Assembly (NCBI RefSeq): GCF_945859685.1
Contig: NC_079149.1
Coordinates: 125,018,065-125,082,064 of the forward strand
Direction: 5' to 3'
DNA: 64,000 nt
DNA from: Eupeodes corollae
Taxonomy: Eukaryota; Arthropoda; Insecta; Diptera; Syrphidae
Position numbers and translations under genes: made by a program. A model generated the notes under the pieces. It was not told the DNA's origin. It did not search any database and worked only from the letters and a program-made list of their open reading frames with translations. Of this stretch, positions 1 through 11,904 are shown piece after piece (position 1 is the first letter of the stretch; every line of letters begins with the position of its first letter).

Positions 1-838
1 CCGTGATTCCGCGTTCCACGTACGCTGATGAGATAAACGCGTGTTTAAAATCATCGCCACTGTGGCGTAATGTAAAAAGAGTACAACTGAAAGTAAATAT
101 GCGTGTTCAAATGCTTCGAGACCCATACGCGGAAACGTTTTCAAAACAACTGTTAATTATAGGAAACGGAAAAGTTACTACAGGTGAAACTGGATGCATA
201 AAATTACCGATCGATTTCTGCAAGATTATTCATTTACAAGCTGCTTTCATTGACCAGATATTTCCTGATGTATACAGTACACAAACAATATACAAATCAT
301 GAGTTGCAAAAAATGTGGATGTCAACGAATTAAATCTCAAAATACAAAATTTGTTACCAGGAGACTTGGTGTCCTACAAATCTATTGATACAGTTTGTGA
401 TGCCACCGAACTGCAAATTACCCAACTGAGTTTTTGAACTCATTGGATTTTCCAAGCATGCCAACGCAAAATTTACAACTGAAGGTTGGATCTCCGGTAA
501 TTTTGTTTCGTAGATTGAACACACTAGGGTTGTTCAACGACACGCGATTAGTAATTAAATAAAGAATTCCGAGGTAAAAAAATAACTTATTACCACGAAT
601 CCCTATTATACCCACGGATGTGCCAGTTCAATTCAAGCGCCTTCAATTTCCAATTAGATTGGCATTTGCCATGACTATCAATAAGTCCCAAGGCCAAACG
701 ATGTCTGTCTGCCACTTAGATTTGGTCACTAAATATTTTTCACAGGGACAATTTATGCGTGGCGTGCTCTCAAGTGGGCAAACTATCCACCTTGTTTGTA
801 TTGGCGAAAGATGGAATCGATATTGTTTTTTTTTTTAA
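1..838 (+). pseudogene. Helitron helicase C-terminal fragment, frameshifted
   Basis: Remnant of the PIF1-like helicase domain of a Helitron rolling-circle transposon, which would unwind DNA during transposition. Three reading-frame pieces follow the order of an intact helicase C-terminus. Nt 3-302 encodes the YADEINACLKS and NMRVQML region. Nt 303-560 in other frames encodes the NVDVNELN, LLPGDLVSYKS and VGSPVILFRRLN block with a stop and frame changes. Nt 620-838 encodes PVQFKRLQFPIRLAFAM and the strongly conserved TINKSQGQTM motif (about 668-700), followed by a degenerate stretch in the place of the family's usual ending. The piece starts at the window edge, so upstream helicase and Rep domains may lie outside. 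It cannot be functional because of stops and frameshifts. Seen: the motifs and breaks. Known: these motifs are typical of insect Helitron helicases. I did not locate a clear CTRR 3' end or terminal hairpin downstream. Confidence 0.88.
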
Positions 839-2784
839 CTTTAGTCATAGTTTAAAGAATTAATTTTAATAAATTTAAACAATTATTTTGTTGATTTGTT
901 ATTCCAATATTTTTTCACCATTTACAGTTTTTAATACCTCTCCCACTTATATACAATATCTCTAAACACTTACAATAAGTTATTTGTTTCTATCAAAATA
1001 TTCTCTAGAAATTATTAATATGACAACACAACAACAATGATACTAGCAATTTTGTATATCTCTGTTTCATTCAATCAGAAAACACGTGTGTTCAAAATTT
1101 AATGATTTTAATTCTATTTCTATGCTATTTCCTTTTTTTAAAAAATTTACAGAATTGTAGAAGACCTTTTTAAATTTAAAGTATTATGAATTACACAGCC
1201 TCTTTCGTCAAAAGATTTGAATTAAGTTTTCGGAATTTATTTTATTTTCATTATTATTTTTTTTAATTGGTTTTCATAAAAAATAAATAAAATTTAAATC
1301 TCTAATCAGTAAGACTTAAATTTTTTAAATCTGCAAAACAAATGTTTAAATTTTGTCGAAATGTTATTTAAAATTTATGGGGAATACCGAACTTAATTAA
1401 AATTTTTCCAAACAATTCAATGAAAAAGTGATTTAAATGAAATCCATCTCTTGTCATGCTTATTGTTTTCATACTGACGATATTTCAAATACAAAATCTA
1501 TCCAGATATATGTACATTTTTCAAATTCTGATGAAACGTTAATAACAAAGTTAAAAAAATTTTTAAATCATGGAAGAAATTAACACTAACCACAACTTGA
1601 AAAATAAGTAAAATTTGAAAATTTTATTCATGTGACTTTTTGTGAGAAATTAATTTTTTTTGAAGCAATTAAGATTATTTGAAATTTTCAAATTTAAACC
1701 GAAAAAATGAATTAAAATATCAGAATTATTTCATACAAATAGTTTTCTGTAGCGAAACAATTGATTTTCCCTTGCCTCACACAAAATACAAAAACAATAC
1801 ATAACAATCAAGAATTTGTAATGCTTTGAAATTACATAATTTTAGTAAAAATAAAATTTGGAACTCCATTTAATTATAGAATAAATAGTTTTGCGTATAA
1901 TAAAGTATTAAACCAAATTAATTTGTTAGTTACGTGGCTTAAGTGAAAAAATAATAATTTCAAAAAAAAAGTTCTCTTAAAATTCAGAAAAGCTTTGAAT
2001 TTCCCGTTACTTTCGAATCAGCAATCGTATTGGCAACTCACCAAGTTATTAATTGATAAATATTTTTCAACATTAAAAATCTTTTGTTTCTTGTATTTGA
2101 TTTTGAATATTCCTAACTTATGAACTAACATTTTTATTAGAAGTGTTACAAACATTATTTTTGGTAAATTTAGATCTTACATACATTTTGGTATTTAGTG
2201 TTCTAGTTAAAGACAAATTAATATATTGTTATTTTCAGTTTAATGTTGAAAGAATTTATTTTTACTAAAAATAATATCATTATTGTCTTTGGGAAAAAGT
2301 CTTTTACATTTTTTTCATATTTTTAATTTCTGTTGCTACTCCACTGCGTATGTGAAATATTTTTTAATTTTAAATCAAATATTTAATTTACTTAATTTAA
2401 AGTTTAAAATCATTATTTTGGGTTATTTTTAAACAACTTTTTGTTTACTAATATTGAGTCAAAATGTTAAATGTTCAATACACAATTGAAATATAAGAAT
2501 TATAAGAAAAAACAAAGTAAAATATCAAAGCCTAAGATGAAACTCATGCTAATTACTTTTCCACAAATCCCAGTATCAACTTGTGACAGATATAAGTATT
2601 AAACCCAAACCATTGCCATTCAAAAAATCTTGAAAACTAAGATTCACTTAAAAAACAGAATATTACTGATGTTTTCAGTAGCTATTTGTGTGGAAAACTA
2701 AACTAACAGTTGTGCTAATTTGGTACAAATAAAAAGTACTAAAAAATTTAACACGACAACATTTTTGCTGCGAATTTATTTTAC
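839..2784. other. AT-rich stretch without recognisable genes
   Basis: About 1.9 kb of very AT-rich DNA with frequent A and T runs and stop codons in all frames. I see no coding signal, terminal repeats or microsatellite of note. The 3' non-coding end of the Helitron copy may occupy the first part, but I cannot place its boundary. Confidence 0.6.
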
Positions 2785-2834
2785 CTCAGAGCCACACACA
2801 GTCCATATAGAATATGACATAAAGTATTACCTTA

Positions 2835-3071
2835 GGGTTGGAGAATGTGAGGCATCCACATATCGCCTCTCCATTGCCAAAAATGAAAGCCCCTGACGTG
2901 GATGGCAATGAAATGTTCATTACATTATACGACAGCAAGCTACAAACTGATGGCGAAACGTCGAGTTCGTCCCCATCGACCGTTTCAAACATTCATTTAT
3001 TTTCCCAGTTTCACTATTACCTGATTTTCATTCTTTGCTTATTTTTATTATTTATTTCTTTGACGAGGTGA
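2835..3071 (+). CDS. Candidate terminal exon with GPI-anchor-like C-terminus
   Basis: Not recognised by family. This segment is clearly richer in G+C than its surroundings and is open from a possible 3' splice site (TATTACCTTAG, ending at 2834) to a TGA at 3069-3071. The product has a polar stretch with a serine run (DGETSSSSPSTVSN), a short spacer, then a strongly hydrophobic tail of about 15-18 residues (YYLIFILCLFLLFI) ending four residues before the stop. Small residues, spacer and terminal hydrophobic tail together are the layout of a GPI-anchor addition signal, as on many fly cell-surface proteins; a single-pass membrane end is the alternative. Weak points: the pyrimidine tract of the acceptor is poor, no upstream exon was found, and the minus strand is also open here with a good donor-like AAG|GTAATA (2834/2833). 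Either strand could be the coding one, or neither. Confidence 0.3.
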   Translation, partial: GLENVRHPHIASPLPKMKAPDVDGNEMFITLYDSKLQTDGETSSSSPSTVSNIHLFSQFHYYLIFILCLFLLFISLTR

Positions 3072-6000
3072 ACATTTATGATTTTTCGCGGCTTACTGTA
3101 TATCGTAGTCGTCGTCGTTGTCGTCTCAAGAGGTGTCCCGTCCCTGTCCATGACGTTCAATGGAAGGTTATAGGGTTTCTTTATTTTTGTATCTAAAGCT
3201 TAAAGGTGGACCTCGCATGGATTGGATATATGTAACGTGACTTAAATGTGTACAGAAAGTATTGATTTTATGACACTTTCTTTTCAATAATCTTTTTATA
3301 TTTTATTTAGAAATAGAAAATAATGTAGAAATGTTATGATTTTAGAAGGAAAAATTGATTTTTCCCCTTCTTCTTCAAAGTTGTCACGTATTTGGTACAT
3401 AGTCAAATCGAAAAATGTATCGAATATTTCTTTCAAAGCTAAGAAAAAAAAAAAGGAGTCTGCAAGAAACGTGCTTGGATACAGGTATCCTGCTTAGCTT
3501 GAATATCCTATGTGACTTTGCTTCTGCTCTACAATGTGTGGAGAACTTGAAAAAAGTGTTACATTCCATCTGTGACATAAAACGTTGTATTTATTTGTCT
3601 CTCTAACTTTCATTTTACTTATTTATTTTTGGTGGGGAAAACTAATGCTAGAAAGTTTAGAAAACTTTAATTTCAATTGTCTTGACTCAGGTAAGGACTT
3701 GAACACATAAACTCAAGAGTTTATGTTAATTATTTATATTTCATGATAACATGTTATGCTTTTCATCATAGGGCATCATATCATTAACTGCATCTATTTG
3801 GTGGTATAGTTACAGGGTTATAGGTCCACAAGAGATAAAAGGGCAAGTATAAAGGTCAGTGTAGCCTCGCAGTGAAAGTAGCTAAATTCAAAGGTCAATT
3901 TTTGTGTTTATTTTTGTTTTATATCAGAGTTTTACTACCTACTTGCGTGATACAGTCTTAAACACAACCAAAGAGGGTATAATATTTTCCCTTATAAAAG
4001 TTATAATAAAATTATATGGACTTATGAGTTATGACCCACTTTTGACCATCATAAGAGTTATTAAGCTGTTATTGTAACACATCTCGGAAAAATAAAATAA
4101 AAATAACTAAAAATATAACAAAATTGTCCAAAACTTTATGATTTATAGCATAAAATACAGGTTAGACTTATTGGAGGTGGGATTGAAAATTTTCGGGACA
4201 CTCTTGACTTCCATGCAAGTACTCTATGGATTAATGAACCTTTGCTGTTTTATCCTTCCTCATGAAAACCACCATCATTCTAAAAATAAAACGAAGTGTA
4301 AGTCGACATTTTCATCATGTGACATCTGTGTCCTTTAACCCATCAGCAGGAACATCATTTTTACCACAGGGTACATGACTTACACCACATAAACACGCTG
4401 TGCAATGCCTTGCCACCCTCCTAGATCCTTATTATAGGCCATTCATTATGGATCCTTAATTTCTGTATGATGTACTTACTTTCATTAATTAACGCTCGTT
4501 AAAGGATACAATTTTTATTTACCCGCTACCTACTTTATGAAAAAACTAAGAATGCATCCTTTCCATCTGATGTAGAGGGGGTTGGAGGAGAAGAGGATAT
4601 TTGTGTTAGTTGTTGTCTTCATACCGGTAAAGCAAGCCTGTTATGGAAGTATGTGGGATGCAGAAGCAACTCCTCTCACTATACGTCTTTAGGTATGGGA
4701 ATGACACACTTTGTGGGTTTTGACGGTCGGGCTGAGGCTTGGAGGATATGCACAGGATGAGTTACGTAGACTTTTATGTGTGGCATTTCTTTAGGTAAGG
4801 TACAAACAAACAAAAAAACTTTGAAGTTTGCGTTGAATTTCATTTTAAAGTTTTAATTAATTTCTATGAGCGTTAATGTGTGTAAAAGTGAATGCGAGCG
4901 TGCGACTACTGCGATGACGACGACAACGACGATAGCAGGTATAAAGTTGACACATAAAAGTAGAGATATAAGTACCTGTATCAAGCCAAAGACACATCCT
5001 CTATAGAGATAGAAAGTGTAACTTTATATATAAAGTGTGCGAGGAAAAGGTGACAAGATACTTAATTTCAATGAAAAATTAATTCAGAGTTTTTCCAAAA
5101 TTAAATCATTACTACAAGCGAACACAGGTATTTATAAGGTTGTTAGTCTTTTCCTTTTTGGGTACGTTTATGTTTATGTTTACAAATAAAATGTTTACTT
5201 TGTTTTTTTTTTTAACTTTTAGGGAGTACTGACTTTTCTATTTAAAACGTTGACAAAATATTTAGTTTATTTTTTAATTGGTTGAGATTTTCTATGGAAT
5301 GTGATTTTTTGGCTGTAAATGGGTAGAAAGGGTGTGGTTGTGATAAAATTTCGTACAAATTTTGCTTTAAAATATTTCTAGGAAACTTAAAGACTTTAGA
5401 CGGAAATGAAGAATGTTGGATATTTCAGAGATAAAGACGTAGTTTCGGACGGATTCTTTCGCTTTTTCGTTTATATCGATAGTTATTGCAAATAACACTC
5501 ACTTCAGTATTTTTTTATTTAAGAAAATTTTGAGTATGAAGAACATTGGAAGTAAATAATTTGATACCGGTAATTGAATTTCTAGCGACATTGTTTCTTA
5601 ATTTATAAGTCTTACCACGGAGATTCCAAATTATTACTTTTTTCCAAATTTCGTAGATACGAAAATTTCATAATTTCATTCAAGATAGTCAATTAATAAT
5701 TTTCCTTAATTATCTTGGGCCAAAATGGATGTACCTTAACATGTAGTTTTGAAATCGTAACGAATAAAACCAATAAAGTCTAATATCGATTCTTAAAACA
5801 AATACAATTACTGTTTTTCTGTCTCACCAAATCTTCAGTTCTTAACTCACAAACTCTTATTAGCTGCCGAATCACTGACGAGCGTATGTATTCACTTTCT
5901 GATAATTAATTAATAGTATTCGAACTTGGAGACACAATTTAGGACAATTAGTTTAACTTATTTAAATACTTCGTAAACAATATTCCGACAGATGTAAACT

Positions 6001-6099
6001 TTTGTGGTAATTTCCAATTATACGTATAAAAAGTGTCCAGCGGAATATTTTCAGCTTTTTAATTAAACAAAGTAACAAATGTGATTTTCATTTTGTTTA
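3072..6099. other. AT-rich intergenic or intronic DNA with simple repeats
   Basis: No coding region recognised. It holds a (GTC/GTT)n tract at about 3108-3126, a perfect 10-bp-arm palindrome at 3705-3726 (listed separately), and short (GAC)n tracts at about 4910-4933. The stretch 4560-4770 is somewhat less AT-rich but has no open frame that I recognise. If the candidate exon at 2835-3071 is real, its 3' untranslated region would lie here; an AATAAA occurs near 4004. Confidence 0.5.
3705..3726. repeat. Perfect hairpin palindrome
   Basis: ACATAAACTC (3705-3714) is followed after two A residues by its exact reverse complement GAGTTTATGT (3717-3726). It could form a tight hairpin in single-stranded DNA or RNA. 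No neighbouring gene gives it a role. Confidence 0.7.
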
Positions 6100-6292
6100 A
6101 ACAATATGATCAAAAGGATGGCCGTTTTTTTTCAATCCGCTCTTGCAACTGGGCATCTACGTTTGGGAAGGTCCTAAATTGTTTGGGGATTGCAATTGTT
6201 AACCTTTGATCTGAAGTATCTCCATAAAAGAAGTTGCAAGGTGTGAGGTCTGGTGATCGAGGTGGCCATGGAATGTCTCCATAAATGCTGAT
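6100..6292 (-). pseudogene. Tc1/mariner-superfamily transposase C-terminal remnant
   Basis: On the minus strand the segment encodes YGDIPWPPRSPDLTPCNFF, the conserved stretch around the third catalytic aspartate (SPDLTPCDFF in relatives) of insect IS630/Tc1/mariner-type transposases. The usual LWGYLKSKV continuation appears only after a frameshift (WRYFRSKVNN), and further frame changes recover ERIEKKTAILLIILF-like sequence in the place of the family's usual ending. The D of CDFF is N in this copy. The piece is about 60 codons, compared with over 300 in an intact transposase; the N-terminal DNA-binding and first catalytic regions are missing. Clearly dead. Terminal inverted repeats were not identified. 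Confidence 0.8.
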
Positions 6293-6869
6293 TAGTAAAA
6301 AAAAAACATGTTTTGGCCTTTCCATCGATACCCTATCTGCGTGGAAATTGGCACTGATTAGCAGTCTTACGTTGGTTAAAAAAATAGGGGTCAGTTACAC
6401 AGCACGCTTAAATGGCACACCAAACTGGAAACCGCAATCATCTGTACTGATTTACTTGGATTTCGAATAATACGTTTATTTCAAACTTTAGGCACAGCGT
6501 TAGTACTCACGCTGATGGTATAGACTTACGATACACAGAAAATGTTCATAATCAATTATTATTATGACTTAAAAAGAACTTGTGTAGAAAAAAAAACGAT
6601 TAAAATCGGTTCATTAGTTCCTGCAAAAACTTAAAAACCAAATTTTCTTCTGGAGCAATACAATTTTATTTTTTATTGAAAAAGTTAAGACAACAGTATA
6701 AGGACTGCTGTAATTTTTAATCTTAAACAAATTTAAAAGAAGGAATCATAAGTAATTCAAATCTGCTTAAAAACTTAATCAAATATTTGTATTTACTTAT
6801 TACAAAAATCGCTTACAAAGTAGGAAATGAGTCTTATAAAGTGTTGCAAGCCTTAACATTAATTTAAGA

Positions 6870-7855
6870 ATTCGAATACAAATAACGTACCTACGACTTC
6901 TATTTACATATTTATATAAATAAAACAAAATTTAACATAAATTATTTGCCAAATAGTTGAAAAGTAAAAATATAAATCTACTTATTCTTCTCATAGCGAT
7001 GGGCCGAGAGTTCCAAAGGCGAACAATATGAATAAAAAATTGACACTCAGTATCTAGAAAATTGTATCGGGGTAATATTAAAGAAAAGGACCTTGTTGAA
7101 TAAGGGAAATTCAGCTTATCGTATAGATAATCAGGTTATTGTGTTTATATGATTTCATGCGGGTAACTCACAGAGCGAAAGTTTATTAAGCTGTCTAGGC
7201 TTTAACCAGAAATCCGTACCACAAAAATGGATATGTGATCATAACAACGTTAATTATTAGCAACATTCAATTTGCGGCTAGTCACACAGATTTCACTCCC
7301 CTTCGGCACAATTGGTAGTATAAGGGCCTTAGCAAGTAGCATGTTAGTTTTGATCGGATTGAAATTTCGAGGAAGGCGGAGACTTTACCAATGGCACTAT
7401 TGAGGTGATCCCAAGTGAGAGTTCGTATGAATACTACTCCTAGGTTTCTAGCAGTGCTTTCATATTCAATGATTTCGTCGACAAGTTTCAAGAGGTTTAA
7501 ACCCGATAGATCAAAGTTTTTGCGATAGATGGGGAGGGATGTTGATTTGACAGGGTTAAGGCGAAGATCGTTATGTTTTGGCCACTGTGAAATGCGGAGC
7601 AGATTCTAGTTCATTAAAGCTACGGCATCGTTTTTTGCCCCAAAAGGTCGACTTATCAGCAGCTGCACATCGTCTGCATAAAGATGAATCAAACAATGTT
7701 TAGCAATTTGTGGTATCTCATTTATGTAATGTGAAAAGAGGATTGGTCCAAGGATAGATACCTGGGGTACTCTACTCAAAACGTTGAGAAATGTAGACGA
7801 GTATCCATTAGCCACCACGTATTGTTGCCTAGCATCGTCGTAACCAATTTTGTTA
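6870..7855 (-). pseudogene. Non-LTR retrotransposon reverse transcriptase fragment (LINE)
   Basis: Read from 7855 downwards, the minus strand carries RT motifs in order. First comes VPQVSILGPILFSHYINEIP (motif B region, normally VPQGSILGPILF). Next is HLYADDVQLLISRPFG with the intact catalytic YADD box at 7669-7680. Then follows a linker with frame changes, and ESTARNLGVVFIRTLTWD with SAIGKV (thumb, about 7380-7460). Further down, a piece near 7000-7060 reads QFFIHIVRLWNSRPIAMR in shifted frames, matching the RLWNSLP block near the ORF2 end of jockey/CR1-like LINEs. The copy is 5'-truncated at about 7855, as usual for LINEs, and carries stops and frameshifts. Family assignment to the jockey/CR1-like group is by motif style only. 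Confidence 0.87.
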
Positions 7856-7984
7856 TGCTAATATGGTTGTATGGCCTTTAAACTAATCTAACAAAAACAT
7901 TTTCAGTGTTACAAACGGTAATGACAAAGACATATTCAAAAGGACAGTCGTCATGAGATTTGCATATAAATTTACAACTTATCC

Positions 7985-8320
7985 CGTCACGTACAACTAT
8001 ATTTTTAATAAAAAGTAAACTATCAATGGGATTATTTTTTTTTTAATTTAATAAGATACCAAATACGTTGTTTTTCGTTGAGTGAAATAATTCTAGAGCC
8101 AATACCATTTCTTGTTCATAAAATGACACATTTTGTTCTTTAAGTTTTTATTTATGACATTTTAGGTCGTACCATTTGTGTATGACGTCACATTGTACAA
8201 AATTTAATTGAATTGAATTCATGTAGACATCTCTCAAAGAACTATAAACATAGATTTTAGGGACCCTGAACCGTCGAGTAAAGTAAATGACAGTAATTTC
8301 CAGTTACCTATGTTGAATAT
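7985..8320 (-). repeat. Dispersed repeat family, copy 1 (decayed, partial)
   Basis: Minus-strand fragment of the seven-copy family. Its reverse complement matches the other copies at three points: CGACGGTTCAGGGTCCCTAAA (8255-8275), counterpart of CGACGTTTCAAGGTCCCTAG; AATGTGACGTCATAC (about 8179-8195), also present near 60,135-60,153; and the block with CAACGAAAAACAACG (near 8065-8083). The terminal palindrome is not clear here. Older or more degraded than the copies at 24 and 44 kb. Confidence 0.6.
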
Positions 8321-11081
8321 TTTTAAAACCTCTGAGATTTTTGTACTTTAGAAAATATAAACAACATTTCTCGGTTTTGTTGTCAAAACCCTGAGCATAC
8401 AAAATTTTACTATTCGATTTTACTATTCCACAATTTTTAAAGGAAAAAAAAAATAAATACAAAGCTGGATTGGATTGCGATGTGAGAATGAATAGAGAAT
8501 GCAGTTCTATTGCTCTGTCAATCTAACTGAGAAAATTCTCAGAAATTTCTGAAATATAAACTGGTAAACGGATTGGCTTGATTTTCTCTCCTCTAAAATT
8601 GGTTTTAAATAGAAAAATGTTTTTCCAGGAAAAACAGTGTCAAGTTTCAAGGAAAAACATGGCAGAATTGTACTCGTATGACAAGTTCCAGGAACTTCAT
8701 GACTTTTGAATGCACTTCAAAAAACAGCCAGTCTTAGTGTAAGAAAATCTGTGGCATATTTAAGCGAGGTCTTCAATGAAGCATACGTATGATCTATGAA
8801 GTCTATAGAACAGTCATTTATATCAGTTCCAATACCTAACACGACAGCGCTATAGGAAAAATTGAATCCATTAAGTTCACTCTAAATAAGAAAACATTAT
8901 TTCTAAGTGGAATTCAATTTATGAAATTCATTCAATTGAGCCTTTTCCTCTTCTCTATTTAAAAGCTGTAAGAAAAGTGAATAAAATTCTATTCGTAAAG
9001 TTCATTTCCATAAAAATCTTTATTTCTAAACCACTTAACAGTCTTCATGCAAAACAAAAAACAAACCCCAAAAAAATATCCACAGAAATGACCACACTAT
9101 AATACGCTCGAAGCCCAATCCACCAAACCCAACTTATATATGTATAGAAAGGACGATAGTTAAGGCATTTAGATTTGCGATTCCGTTCCGATAACCTACC
9201 ATCATTTATAGTCGATTAAGCGGATATACTACTATCGTACATATATAAAAGAAACATCGATAAATTCCAGATGTGCAGCGTTGTCTTCATTTGACTTTTA
9301 TAGCATTCAAAGTACTTTGACTTGCATAATCGTAAAGCGCAGACTTTTCTGAGGGGGTAGGGTGGTGGTTGTGACTTTTTTTTTTTTAGAAGTAGGTACA
9401 AACCTATACATAAGGGTACATTCAAATATATGGAAATATAATAAACCGGATATGGATATATGTTGAGGGAAGGTTTGGGTGTAGGGTATATGTCTTATAG
9501 TCTGTGGATTTATTTGAATCCTCGAGAGTTCCTCTGAATTTTTATATTCTATATGCGGCCTTAGGAATGAAGTTCGAGGAAGGAAAATGTGTTTGAGACC
9601 ACTCACCACCCTCTCCTCATTTTCATTTGGCATTTGGTATGACAGTCGCTTTGTATATTTTGTTTCTGCTAGCGTCATCTTGTTTTGGGTTTATATTGCG
9701 CTGCACATTGAGTAGCGTTCGAGAGCTCTGTTTTGAGATGAAATGTGCAATACACAACACCAACCAGATTCGATTGTACCATCACCAGACTCGAACTCAA
9801 ACCCAACCCAAACCCCTCGACTCTTTAGCTGATCTGAGAGATATTTAGGACCATTTTATGGATATGGAGTTTTCGTTTGGAATTTCACTGGCCGATTTAT
9901 CTCTTCTCCTCGCTAGAGAACGGGCCAGAGATGAGTCCTGGAAAAAACAGGCTCTTTGGGTCGACGATGAAATGAGTAAAAAAAAAATATAATATCCTCC
10001 ACTTTTTAAAGAGGCGTGATGTGGTTTGGAAAATGGTGTTGGTTCTTAGTGTTCAAAAGGGGAGGGTGGGTGCTTCTGAATTTGTGGGAAAACCTGGCTT
10101 TGGCAAAGCAAACCGTTGAAACAGCAATTGCAAAAAAAAAGTTCGATCATAAAACAGTCATCGACAGTTGTTGTTGTAAGAGTGCAAAAAAGGCGCTAAG
10201 GACTTCAACAGCAAGAAAAAAAACAAATTTGAAAAACCTAAAAAAAAAGTACTTGAGAGGAACATTGAAGATGAGTAAGCATTTTCAGGTGAAGTGGATG
10301 TATTTTCAAGGAGAGTACTCGTATATGTGCCATCATATAGTAGAATCACTGAGTAGACATTTTAGAAAATAAAAAAACCATAGATAGATTTTTATATCTA
10401 CGAACTTTGCTCGTGATAAGAGGTGGTATTTTTTTTATATAGGAACGGAGGAGGTTTTTGAATGAGAGTGTTGCTCAAATTCAAATGGGAAATTATCCTA
10501 ACATGTATCGACGACCCACGACGTTCGTCGTCGGAGATATCGATGGATGATTTGGATGTGAAACCGGAGGTTTGATGGCAATTTTTAGCTTCCGGATTTA
10601 TTATGAGAATTTGAAGGACTTTATGTTATTTCGCTTTGGGGAAAATATGGATCGAAGGAATATTTTAATATGAAAATACTTACATTTTTTTTAACTAAAT
10701 TATTTTATCTGGAGAAACAATAAAATTATATTAAAATAACAGGAATAGACGTGGCCATCTACTTAAAATATCTGAAATACTTGAAAACTCTGTAAGGAGC
10801 TTAAAGAAAAAAAGAAAATAGTGACAAAATTTTGATAATTTTTCGGATTTCGACACAACGGATATATGGTCACAAGAACTTGGTCTTTTGTGGACTTGAG
10901 ATTGGATTTGGAGTTGTGACTTGAGATTGAATCCTTACAGAATTTGATTAACTTAAACGTTAACTAAACAACTCAAGAAAATGACACTTGTTTGTTGAAT
11001 GGTCTCAGGAAATGCACAATTTTATATCATGTTGACTTCATGTAGGGTGATAGATTTTCTAAAGTAGCCGGTGTATATATA
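8321..11081. other. AT-rich stretch, no supported gene
   Basis: Contains several open stretches that I do not believe. The longest plus-strand one (10016-10372, 118 codons) is lysine-rich with frequent poly-A codons and no motif. The minus-strand one at 9307-9678 (123 codons) runs through a homopolymer. A T-run occurs at about 9376-9386 and an A-run at about 9980-9990. The segment 9480-9990 is less AT-rich than average and could be regulatory, but nothing specific is seen. Confidence 0.5.
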
Positions 11082-11904
11082 CGAGGTGTATTCAAAAATT
11101 TTTAAATTTCAGGATCTGGAGAGTCCGAAGGTCAACATTTTTTTCTATTGTTTGTATACACAATATGAGCTCGGCGATTTTGCAAAATTCCAAAACTGCT
11201 GAATTTTGACCAAAAAAAAATCGCATGAACATTGCTCAGGAGCTGTCAAATGACGTCAACGACGATCTAAGTTTGCTTGGAAGGGTCATAACTGGTGATA
11301 AAACATGAGTGCACGGTTATGATGTCGAAAACAAACCACAATCTACCACCTGGAAGCATCCAACGGCACCAAGAACGAAAAAAGTACGTCAACTTCGCCA
11401 AAATGTCAAGGTTCCGCTTACTGTTTCCTTCGATTATAATGGCATAGTGGATCAAGAGTTCTTACCACAAGGTACTGTTAGGAAGGAGTATTAAAAACGC
11501 TCAGACTTATGGAAAAACAAATCATAGTTTTAGCAACGCGATAACACACCTGCTCAATCATCGTTGCTTGTTCGTAATTTTGTGGCAAAAAACAATACCG
11601 TAGTCATGCCTCTTCCTCCATATTTAGCAGATATGGCTCTCTGTGACTTTTTCCTTCTTCCGAAGTTAAAGAATCCTATAAAAGGACGACGTTTTTCTTC
11701 GATTGAAGAAATCGAATCGCTGAGAATGCTCAAGAACATATAAAAAGTGAATAACAAGAGTGTTTTAAAAATTGGAAAAAACTCTGGCATAAGTGTATTA
11801 TATATGGGGGGAGTAACTACTTTAAAAGGGATCACATTGATGTAAACCAATAAATATATATTTAAAAAAAAAAACGAAAATTCAGGGTACTTTTTGAACA
11901 CACG
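11082..11904 (+). mobile_element. Internally deleted mariner element with both terminal inverted repeats
   Basis: The left end reads CGAGGTGTATTCAAAAA from 11082. The right end read in reverse complement starts CGTGTGTTCAAAAAGTACCC from 11904. Both ends abut a TA (11080-11081 and 11905-11906), the TA target duplication of mariner elements. Length is 823 bp against roughly 1.3 kb for a full mariner, so the element has lost sequence, mainly the N-terminal half of the transposase. It sits directly against a LINE fragment that begins at 11905. Confidence 0.85.
11200..11815 (+). pseudogene. Mariner transposase remnant (C-terminal half)
   Basis: Decayed transposase of the surrounding mariner. Frames in order: NFDQKKNRMNIAQELSNDV-like (about 11207-11260) and VITGDKT with a stop, where the first catalytic D region (ITGDESW in relatives) should be. 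Then VHGYDVENKPQSTTWKHP and VKVPLTVSFDYNGIVDQEF (11309-11494), followed by frameshifted NTVVMPLPPYLADMALCDFF at about 11598-11655, counterpart of PPYSPDLAPCDFFLFPKLK. Last are a KGRRFSSIEEIESL-like piece and a WHKCIIYGG-like end. The helix-turn-helix N-terminus is absent. The second D motif region (HHDNAPAH) is recognisable only as degenerate sequence near 11540-11560 (DNTPAQSSL). Stops and frameshifts make it non-functional. Confidence 0.85.

Noticed and set aside
10016..10372. 118-codon lysine-rich plus-strand frame
   Set aside because: Lysine codons come from A-runs; no motif, and the opposite strand is also open over the same stretch.
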